From the NCBI GenBank assembly GCA_963743945.1, contig CAVURO010000001.1:186001-250000 (forward strand): a stretch of 64,000 nucleotides of DNA, read 5' to 3'. Position 1 is the first letter of the stretch. Every line of letters begins with the position of its first letter. Made by a program: the position numbers and the translations under genes. The notes under the pieces are model-generated. The model saw nothing but the letters and a program-made list of their open reading frames with translations, made no database searches and was not told the DNA's origin. Of this stretch, positions 57,256-64,000 are shown in pieces. This stretch comes from JACOTK01 sp963743945 (GTDB lineage: Bacteria > Actinomycetota > Acidimicrobiia > Acidimicrobiales > CADCSY01).

Positions 57256-57261
57256 AGGCTA
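57256..57261 (-). promoter_or_regulatory. -10 element of the aroC promoter
   Basis: TAGCCT on the minus strand, 6 nt before the GTG start of aroC. The predicted transcript would be leaderless. Confidence 0.5.
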
Positions 57262-57317
57262 CCGTCCGTCGGCCGGCGCACCGAGCTTCCGGGCCGGTCG
57301 GGGTCGTCAGGTCGGGG

Positions 57318-58616
57318 TCACGGACCGGCGGAGCTGGGGACCTCCTGGTAGTCCACGACGACCCAACTCGTCGAGACGATCTCGATGAGCGAATCGTCGT
57401 AGCGGAGGTCGAAGTTCGGGTTGCCGTTGACGGTGAGGGAGTTGAGTGTCATCGTGCCGTTGACGGACAGTTGCCCGCCGTTGACCACCATGTCCGCCTT
57501 GGGTGCGTAAAGAATGCCGGTGAAATCGCCCACATGGCTGCCGTTGCCGACGTCGATGGCGCCCGTGCCCGCCATCAGGATCTGCAGGTCGGCCGACCTG
57601 CCGCCCAGATTGATCGACACCTCCGCCAGATCGATGATCCGATCATTGCCGTCCACGTAGATGATCACCGGCCCGTTGACGATTCGGATCGACCTGCAAC
57701 CGCCGTCGTCGTCGTCGGGGTCGGCGGCGTTGAGAACACCGTCGTTGTCGTTGTCGTCGTCCGGCACGCCGTCATCGCCCCCGTCGAGACGACCGTCGTT
57801 GTCGTCGTCGGAGTCGGCGACGTCGGCTATGCCGTCGTTGTCGTCGTCGGTGTCATCCACACACGTCGTGGGCACCAGGAAGCTCACATCCCGGTTCGCA
57901 CAGTTGAAGGGGACGCCACCGCCTCCGTTGATCTCGACCACGCCGTCGTCGAGAACCCCGAACTCACCATCGGGGGGGCATGGCTGCGAGGTGACCGGCG
58001 GAACCGGCTCCTTGTTCTTGCGAGGGCCCGGTCGTTGCATGGGGTTCGCGCAGCCCGAGCAGGAACCCGCGGGCGTGTAGTAGTGCTGGCCGTCACCGCC
58101 ACCTCCGCCGTTGATCGTGATCGAGTGGTTCGACCCGATGAAGGCGTTGCCGGTGTCCGTTGCGCCGGTCAGCGAGTCGTACGAGGTGATGTTGGCGCCA
58201 CCGTTGCCGTGAAACGTGAGCCCTTGCTCGGTGAAGAGCGCATAGGGATACTCGGCGTCGCGTGTCGCATCGGCCTGCACCGTGTGCGGGACGCCCGCCA
58301 CCTCGCCGCGGGAACGGATGGTCCACTTGTTCTGGTTGATCCTGGTCGCCGAGTACGTGAAGGTGTCGTCGCCTGCGGTGCCCGTACCCGTGAAGCTGGT
58401 GGTCAGCCCCTGATCGAGGCGAAAGAGGGCATCGGCAACCCCTGCGTCGGCCGTGGCGAGCGCCGAACTGTAGTCCTGCGTCTGACGGACGTTGTCCAGG
58501 TTGGATGTCGTACGGTTGACCACGGCAGCCGACAGCAACAGCATGGCGGCCATCACCGCCACGCCCACCATGAGCGTGCCCTGTTGGTCGTCCAGTCGGC
58601 GGCGAACGTTCAGCAT
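57318..58616 (-). CDS. PilX-like pilus-associated protein with TSP3-type Asp-rich repeats
   Basis: 432 aa. A short basic N terminus and QQGTLMVGVAVMAAMLLLSA form a prepilin-like signal and helix (Gly before the helix, no Glu at +5, as in PilX-type proteins). Residues about 245-305 are repeats such as DTDDDNDGIADVADSDDDND and DDDNDNDGVLNAADPDDDD, typical of calcium-binding thrombospondin type-3 repeats. The C-terminal part (GILYAPKADMVVNGGQLSVN) looks like the beta-helical domain of pilus-tip PilX-like proteins. Cys pairs suggest disulfides. Third gene of the minus-strand triad; probably surface-exposed. Confidence 0.78.
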   Translation of the reverse strand: MLNVRRRLDDQQGTLMVGVAVMAAMLLLSAAVVNRTTSNLDNVRQTQDYSSALATADAGVADALFRLDQGLTTSFTGTGTAGDDTFTYSATRINQNKWTIRSRGEVAGVPHTVQADATRDAEYPYALFTEQGLTFHGNGGANITSYDSLTGATDTGNAFIGSNHSITINGGGGGDGQHYYTPAGSCSGCANPMQRPGPRKNKEPVPPVTSQPCPPDGEFGVLDDGVVEINGGGGVPFNCANRDVSFLVPTTCVDDTDDDNDGIADVADSDDDNDGRLDGGDDGVPDDDNDNDGVLNAADPDDDDGGCRSIRIVNGPVIIYVDGNDRIIDLAEVSINLGGRSADLQILMAGTGAIDVGNGSHVGDFTGILYAPKADMVVNGGQLSVNGTMTLNSLTVNGNPNFDLRYDDSLIEIVSTSWVVVDYQEVPSSAGP

Positions 58617-59296
58617 CCGAGATCCTCCTCTTTGACCGGCACCTGATTGCGAAGCTGTACATCCTGTGCCTCGGCAAAGGCCTTGGCAGCGCCATCGACG
58701 CCTGCCGTCGCCGAGATGACCACCCGCTCGGTGCAGTTGACGAAATCACCCGGCAGGTCCGATGCCGTGATCTCCGCGTCGTGGCGATCGAAGTAGCGCA
58801 GGGACCAGGTGGTGATGCCGGTCAACCTGACGGTGGAGGTCAGGGTCGTTCCACCCGGACCGGAGAGGGTTGATCGCACCACGTCGCCCCCCACGAGGCT
58901 CCATCGAACGTAGGTCCGCGGTCCCTCGGTCGGGCCGGTGGCGACCTCGAACGATGTGGCGAAGCTCGCGGCATCGGGGAGGGCCAACATCGGATTCGCG
59001 TTGCGCAGGTCACGAGCTGCCTCGATCATGACCAGGCGGACGGACTCCTGGTTCGAGACGCGACCCTGTTGGAAGCGCTCGTTCTTCGCGGCCGTGGTCA
59101 TGAGGCCGAGGACGGAGGTGAGCACCAGTCCGAGCATCGCCGAGGTGATCGCCATCTCCAGCAAGGTCGATCCGGCTTCGCCCCGAGCACGTTCCGCAGA
59201 ACGTGAGCTGCTCCCGAGAGATGATCTGCTCCCGCGACCTGCAAGGCGGCGTCGCACCCACAGCGCCGTGGCCGACACCGCTGCCGCGATCATCAT
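58610..59296 (-). CDS. PilW-like minor prepilin
   Basis: 228 aa. A 41-residue basic leader ends in GEAG, followed by STLLEMAITSAMLGLVLTSV, a type IV prepilin helix with Glu at +5. It would be cut by a prepilin peptidase after Gly. The C-terminal part is a small beta-rich domain with two Cys (FVNCTERVV and the final Cys). The ATG at 59296 (or 59293) lacks a strong ribosome site. It overlaps the next gene by 7 nt. Confidence 0.78.
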   Translation of the reverse strand: MMIAAAVSATALWVRRRLAGRGSRSSLGSSSRSAERARGEAGSTLLEMAITSAMLGLVLTSVLGLMTTAAKNERFQQGRVSNQESVRLVMIEAARDLRNANPMLALPDAASFATSFEVATGPTEGPRTYVRWSLVGGDVVRSTLSGPGGTTLTSTVRLTGITTWSLRYFDRHDAEITASDLPGDFVNCTERVVISATAGVDGAAKAFAEAQDVQLRNQVPVKEEDLGC

Positions 59297-59306
59297 CCGC
59301 TGCGGT

Positions 59307-60481
59307 TCAAGGCGCGTCCACCACGGCGAAGGCGATCTGGGTGATCACGTGGTTCGACGGGTCGAGGATCTCGAAGGTCGTCGCTCCGGTCGTCCACTTG
59401 TAGGCATTCTTGGCGATCGTGTACTGGAACTCCGAGCCGACCTCCGACATGCTCACGGTGTAGGTCGCGCCGGCGACCCCGACATCGGCGTGACACGCAG
59501 TCGGAGCCCGTAGGCGCAGCCGCCGTTGGTGTTGACCTTGACGAGGACGTTGTCCTTGAGGTATTTCGAGGCCAGACGGCTCGACGGGGAGGGGGTGGCC
59601 GAGCCCGACAGCGAGGCGCAGACCCCACCGGCCGACGCCGTGGTCGCCGAGGCCGAGGTCGACCAGGCGGACACCTGCTCGCCCAGCAACCCTCGTACCC
59701 GGAAGGTGTACGTGGTGCTCTGAGCCAGACCCGAGACGGAGAACGCGCTTGTCGCACCGGGCTGGCTGGTCGTCAGGGTGCTCCAGGTCGTTCCGTTGTC
59801 CGACGACTGGTGGATCTCCCAGATCGTCGAAGCCGGAGATCCCTGTGCCCACGTCAGGTCGACCTGGGAAGAGCCGTCCGGGCCGAGCGCCGCGGCCAGG
59901 CCGATGGGCGCCCCCGGGATCAGGGCACCCGGCGTGGTCGTGGTGGTCGTCGACGCCCCGTACTGACCGAGGCCGCCCGGATAGACACCGGCATCCTGGC
60001 GAACCTGATGGGGACCGTACTGGTCGGTCCAGTCCACCTGGACCACCGTGCGCTTGTAGGCGGAGTCCGCGATGTCCGGCCCTGCCCCGATGAGGGCGCT
60101 CGCCCAGACGATGTCGCGCGTGATGGCAAAGCTCAGACCGTCCTGTTGACGCTCGCCCATCGGCACGACCTTGGCCACCTCCGATGCAACGACGACGGTC
60201 GTCGCCCCCTCGAAGCTCGAGCGAAACCCCGTGGCGCTCGCAGCGAAACCCAGGTCCTGGTACGGAACCGCCCGCATGGCCTCGATCTCACCGGCGGCCA
60301 CCGCGGTCGCCGTGGTGCGGGCGTTTGCGCCCACCGAGACGGCCATGCCACCCAACGAGACACGCAGGAGCCCCAACACCCCGACGCTCATGACGCTCAT
60401 CGTCACCGTGAGCTCGACCAGGGTGAAGCCACGCTGGTCGGCTTTGCGACCCGATCGCCGGCGGCGCTTCAGGAACTTCAC
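59307..60481 (-). CDS. PilV-like minor prepilin with fibronectin type III domain, apparent frameshift
   Basis: About 391 aa corrected, GTG start. QRGFTLVELTVTMSVMSVG is a canonical prepilin cleavage site (G/FTLVE). Residues about 195-285 form a fibronectin III domain (PGAPIGLAAALG to SASATTA). After YGLRLRVT the frame shifts: the expected continuation ADVGVAGATYTVSMSEVG lies in another frame, ending at 59307, so one base is missing at about 59485-59491. No pilus motor gene is in the window. Confidence 0.78.
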
Positions 60482-60661
60482 AACTCTGGCATCGGCATCG
60501 CAAACAATTCACCTGACGTGTTTTAGATGCCACCTTGGGCGGTTTCCGCCGGTTTGGCCGCTCTATCCCACCGGACCCAAAACTCTCCCCTTTCCTCAAG
60601 CAGAGGCCACCGGTGGTCGATACCGCATGCAGACGTCAGGTGCACATCAAGGAGGTGCGGT
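60482..60661. promoter_or_regulatory. Shared control region of the two pilin-like operons
   Basis: 180 nt between divergent operons. A perfect 10-bp inverted repeat, CACCTGACGT (60510-60519) and ACGTCAGGTG (60633-60642), lies near each start. A GGCGG/CCGCC hairpin (about 60538-60551) and the palindrome CCACCGGTGG (about 60607-60616) lie between. AAGGAGG at 60649-60655 is the ribosome site of the plus-strand gene. The repeats may bind a shared regulator. Confidence 0.5.
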
Positions 60662-61735
60662 TTGCCCAGCAGCGCAACTCGAGACGCGTTCGCCACCCGG
60701 GCGCCTCGTCGCGCACGCGAGCAGGCAGGCTTTGCGATGGTCGAGGTCATCATCGCCGCCGTGATCTTTGCCATGGTTGCCGGCACGTTCGTCGACTCAC
60801 TGGCCTCGTCGCAGCGCACCTACAACAAGGGTCGAGCGAAGACCACGGCGGCCCAGTTGGCCACCAAGGCCATCGAGGAAGCCCGCTCACTGGACTTCGA
60901 CTCGGTAGGCCTCGTCGCCGGGGACCCTGTCGGCACCCTGCAGCCGACCTCGTCGATCACGCTCTCGGGCATCACCTACGCGATCGCCCGCGCCGTGAGC
61001 TGGGTGGACGACCCGATTCCCAACACCTCGCGCTTCACGAAGCACTACAAGTCGGTCGGCGTGACCGTCACGGCGGCCGCAATCTCGAGCGACCCGCTGG
61101 CCGACTACTCGACCCTTGTTGCGCCCCCGGACCAAGCGGCGGTTGCCTCGTCGCAGTCCATCACCGTGAGGGTGAACGACATGTACCCGGCCGGAACGGC
61201 TCTCCGAAACTCGAAAGTCACCCTCAAGGTCGGCACGACGACGGTGCGAACCGCGATCACTCCCTCCAACGGCACCGTGATCTTCGGCAACCTCCCCGTC
61301 GCGACCTATGACATCACGGTGACCAGGAGCATCTGGTGGGGCATCCGTCGGTGGACCACGATGCCTGAGGACCTGCCGGGGGGATCCAGCGGCCAGGGAC
61401 GGGAGGTCCTCAGCGCAGGCGAGAACGTCACCAAGACCATCCGCATGTACGTGCCGGTCAGGCTCATGGCCAGCGTGGGAGGAACGAGTTGCAGCGGCAC
61501 CAAGACGATCTCCCTGACGGGATCATGGGGCACGCAGACCTACACGCTCGGATCGGGTAGCAGCAAGCTGTTCGACTCGATCAACGGACGAACGCTGCAT
61601 CCCGGCGCCGGATACACCCTGCAGGCGAACTGCACCAGCCCGGTCAAGGTTGCCGGGCCCACGGCCATCGACATCACGCCGTGGCTCTACCCACTGCAGA
61701 AGACCGACGTCGTGAAGTCGGTGAACTTCCCGTGA
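60662..61735 (+). CDS. PilV-like minor prepilin
   Basis: 357 aa from TTG 60662, chosen because AAGGAGG ends 6 nt upstream. REQAGFAMVEVIIAAVIFAM is a prepilin site (G/FAMVE). The rest is extracellular and beta-rich; residues about 185-240 (SKVTLKVGTTTVRTAITPSN, FGNLPVATYDITVTR) resemble carboxypeptidase-regulatory-like or Cna-B-like domains. First of the plus-strand triad, opposite the minus-strand PilV-like gene. Confidence 0.78.
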   Translation: MPSSATRDAFATRAPRRAREQAGFAMVEVIIAAVIFAMVAGTFVDSLASSQRTYNKGRAKTTAAQLATKAIEEARSLDFDSVGLVAGDPVGTLQPTSSITLSGITYAIARAVSWVDDPIPNTSRFTKHYKSVGVTVTAAAISSDPLADYSTLVAPPDQAAVASSQSITVRVNDMYPAGTALRNSKVTLKVGTTTVRTAITPSNGTVIFGNLPVATYDITVTRSIWWGIRRWTTMPEDLPGGSSGQGREVLSAGENVTKTIRMYVPVRLMASVGGTSCSGTKTISLTGSWGTQTYTLGSGSSKLFDSINGRTLHPGAGYTLQANCTSPVKVAGPTAIDITPWLYPLQKTDVVKSVNFP

Positions 61736-62346
61736 GCGCCGATCGCGGAGCCGGCGCCCGAGAGGGAAGACACGCAGGCGGTGAGCTCGGCTTCGGCATG
61801 ATCGAGCTCCTGGTTGGGATCGCCCTCTCCGTCGGCGTGCTGACCGTGGCCGGAGGCTTCTTCACCTCGGCCTGGACGCACACGGCGAGCCTCGAGCACG
61901 AGATGGTCCTCCAGGATGGCGCTCGTCGCGTCCTCCAACAGATCGACGACGAGCTCCGACAGGCCTACACGGGCCAGGCCGGCCTCTCACCGGTCGCATC
62001 GCTCTCGTCCACCTCCATCACCTTCTACTCCCCGAACCGGGACACCCCGTTCAGGCTCAGGAAGATCACCTACCAGCACTCGGGAACCACGCTGACCCGA
62101 AGTGAGGTGCTCAGCGACAACACCGCTGCGCCCTGGTCCTTCCCCGGTGGAGCCCCGACCCCGATCACGGTGCTCACGGATGTCCTGCCCCCGGGCGGAT
62201 CACCTGCGATCGCCGCCATCTTCACCGGCGCAGGTTCCCCCATCCGGACCGTGACGGTCCAGGTCAGCATCGATACCGACCCGACTCGGTCGCCCAGCGC
62301 CCAGAAGTACGAGACCGCCGCCCACATCCGAGTCACCCCCACCTGA
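61732..62346 (+). CDS. PilW-like minor prepilin
   Basis: 204 aa, GTG start overlapping the preceding stop (GTGA). GELGFGMIELLVGIALSVGV is a prepilin site (G/FGMIE). The C-terminal domain (RKITYQHSGTTLTRSEVL, VTVQVSIDTDPTRS) resembles PilW/PulJ-type minor pilins. Likely made together with its two neighbours. Confidence 0.8.
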   Translation: MSADRGAGAREGRHAGGELGFGMIELLVGIALSVGVLTVAGGFFTSAWTHTASLEHEMVLQDGARRVLQQIDDELRQAYTGQAGLSPVASLSSTSITFYSPNRDTPFRLRKITYQHSGTTLTRSEVLSDNTAAPWSFPGGAPTPITVLTDVLPPGGSPAIAAIFTGAGSPIRTVTVQVSIDTDPTRSPSAQKYETAAHIRVTPT

Positions 62347-62355
62347 GGACGGGTC

Positions 62356-63766
62356 ATGTCACCTCGCCAACGCGTCATCCGACTGCTCCGATCCGGAGCC
62401 ACCGCGCAAGGCCAGCGCGGATCCACCCTGATCACGGTCATGATGATGGGCGTCACCCTCAGCATGGTGAGCGCCGTGCTGATCACCAACACGGTCTTCA
62501 ACGTCGATCGCAGCACCCGATCGGTCGCCGTGGGTGGTGCGCTCCAGGCGGCGGAGGCCGGCATCCACGACTACCTCGCCAAGTTGAGCGACGACCGGAC
62601 CTACTGGTCCCACTGGGTGCACGAGGCCGAGACAAGCCGAACCGACGGGACCACCGGCGCGGATCGAAGCTGGACGGACACCGGCTCACCCGGGTGGGGC
62701 TATGCAGCGCCCCGGGACTCGTGGAAGACCGTCGGCAGCGATTTCGAGTACAACCTGCAGCTCTACCCACCGACGGGGTCGGTGACCACGCTTCGCATCG
62801 TCTCGACCGGACGCCAGGTTGACGCCGAGACCGGCCTCAAGGCGATGGAGGCCATCGTGACCCCGGCATCGCTCAGCAACTTCGTCATGGTCGTGGACGG
62901 TGATCTGAACCTGGACTACTCGACGCTGACGACCACCGGAGCGGTCTATCTCACCGATGCCTCGAGCGGCACCAACGACCTGTGCCACGACGGGCTGGCA
63001 CAGGGCGACCTCTACGCCGAGGACCGCTTCGTCACCGGCTGCGGCTCCCACGGCGGCCCGGGTGTCGCCTACGACGGCGATGGCGCCACCGGCTATGCGG
63101 ACATCCGAACCCAGGTGGCCTCACCCATCACGTTCGGCTCCCTGCTCCCCTCGATCGACGAGATCACCGTGGCGGCCGGCGCCGCCGGAGGCATCTCCCG
63201 GACCAACACCGGAGGTTGCGACTCATCGTCGAACTGGTACGCGGTGACCTTCAACGCCAACGCGACGGTCACCATCGTCAAGCACTGGACCTACGCATCG
63301 TTCATCTTCTGCAACGACGCCGGGTCCTCCACCGAGACGGTGGCGATGCCCTCGACCGGTGGGATCTACCTCGACAAGAACGTCACCGTGAATGCCTCCG
63401 TGGTGGACGGACGGGTGTCGCTGCACTCGGCCGGCGGCATCACCATCGCGCGGCAACATCACCTACGAGACCCCGGGCGACGACATCCTCGGCCTCGTTG
63501 CCCAGAACAGCTTCACCCTGAGCGGCGATCGTACGGTGAACGCCTCCCTGTTCTCGAAGACGGGCACCTTCAACGCCGGGTCGTCGGACAACATCACCTT
63601 CAACGGCATGATCATCCTCAAGTCGGGCAGCGGAACCATCTTCGACCAGCTGGGCAGCTTCACGTGGGACACGAACCTCGCCACGATCCAGCCGCCCTAC
63701 TTCCCGGCCATCGGCGAGAAGAAGTACGCCGTGAGCACCATCCGCGAGGTCAACCCCTCGCTCTGA
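62356..63766 (+). CDS. PilX-like pilus-associated protein, apparent +1 frameshift
   Basis: About 469 aa corrected. QRGSTLITVMMMGVTLSMVS is a PilX-type N-terminal helix without Glu at +5. The large exported part has repeated beta strands (GAVYLTDASSG, GGIYLDKNVTVNASVVDG) resembling polymer-forming or beta-helix domains. After AGGITIA the frame breaks; GNITYETPGDDILGLVAQNS follows in the next frame to a stop at 63766. One extra base lies at about 63447-63452. Third of the plus-strand triad. Confidence 0.78.
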
Positions 63767-63790
63767 CCGGATGGGTCAACGTTCGGCTGT

Positions 63791-64000
63791 TCATGCGGCG
63801 GATTCGAATGCGACCCTGCGGCCGAGCATTTCGAGTTCTCGGATGAGCCGGCGGCGCGGGGCGTCGGCGCCATTGCGTCTGTCGAAGTGGTCGACGCCAA
63901 GCTCCTGGTTGGGTGGTGTCGTCGTGGAGGATGTGCCGAGCGACGATCATGATGTGCGCCACCCTGGGCACCACCAGACCCACGACGCACGATGCCCGGA
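63791..64000 (-). mobile_element. IS110-family transposase, C-terminal fragment (partial, apparent frameshift)
   Basis: The gene enters from the right edge. RVAHIMIVARHILHDDTT and, in the next frame, QELGVDHFDRRNGADAPRRR and LIRELEMLGRRVAFESAA match the end of IS110-family transposases (LGxDYFDRR...RLxxLGxxV). The frame joins if one base is removed from the GGG run at 63911-63913 (plus strand). The stop is at 63791. No inverted repeats can be judged because the element is cut. Confidence 0.8.

Noticed and set aside
60482..60661. Cyclic-di-GMP riboswitch before a pilin-like operon
   Set aside because: Tempting by context, but the conserved core segments of GEMM RNAs are not recognisable; only simple hairpins are seen.
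63767..64000. Hypothetical genes on the minus strand at the right edge
   Set aside because: Joining two frames gives the end of an IS110-family transposase, so the short separate frames are fragments or shadows.

Overview
GC-rich bacterial chromosome, most likely Actinomycetota and possibly an Acidimicrobiia-like lineage. The support is an actinobacterial-type mIHF gene followed by gmk-rpoZ-coaBC-metK-priA, a DUF1844 gene divergent from infC, many ATGA/GTGA gene overlaps, and several promoters that appear to give leaderless mRNAs. Class-level placement is inference; the 16S gene here could settle it.

Layout. (1) 1-2.3 kb: an rRNA operon on the minus strand (5' end of 23S, a tRNA-less spacer, complete 16S, leader with boxA, promoter). 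(2) 2.6-10 kb: an O-antigen-ligase-like membrane protein with TPRs, tyrS, a class A penicillin-binding protein with PASTA domains, an RDD membrane protein and a 3-methyladenine DNA glycosylase. (3) 10-18.4 kb: a complete arginine operon argCJBDFRGH, with an ARG-box-like palindrome over its promoter. (4) 18.5-19.1 kb: a MazF-like toxin with a ribbon-helix-helix antitoxin. (5) 19.1-25.8 kb: infC-rpmI-rplT-(SpoU methyltransferase/histidine kinase fusion)-pheS-pheT. (6) 26.2-31.1 kb: an FMN-riboswitch-controlled ribD-ribE-ribBA-ribH operon continuing into hisG and a cold-shock-like gene. (7) 31.1-32.1 kb: a VapBC-like pair and a small Cys-rich protein. (8) 32.1-42.8 kb: moaB-like, rsmB, fmt, def; a divergent pair of methyltransferase genes; priA, metK, coaBC, rpoZ, gmk, mihF. 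(9) 42.8-57.3 kb: a long minus-strand run aroC-aroK-aroB-aroQ-pepQ-efp-nusB-pyrR-pyrB-pyrC-carA-carB-pyrD-pyrF, with a PyrR-binding RNA element before pyrR. (10) 57.3-63.8 kb: two divergent, mirror-image triads of prepilin-like genes sharing a 180-bp control region. (11) The right edge cuts an IS110-type transposase.

Two observations stand out. One is the single-frame fusion of an rRNA 2'-O-methyltransferase with a complete histidine kinase core, inside a translation-factor operon. The other is the mirrored pair of pilin-like operons, one of which carries Asp-rich TSP3-like calcium-binding repeats.

The window also holds nine apparent single-base indels, eight of them insertions and most in G/C runs: tyrS, mpg, argH (two), carA, carB, two pilin-like genes and the transposase. 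Because several of these genes are housekeeping genes, consensus errors are the likeliest explanation. I annotate those genes across the break as intact loci.
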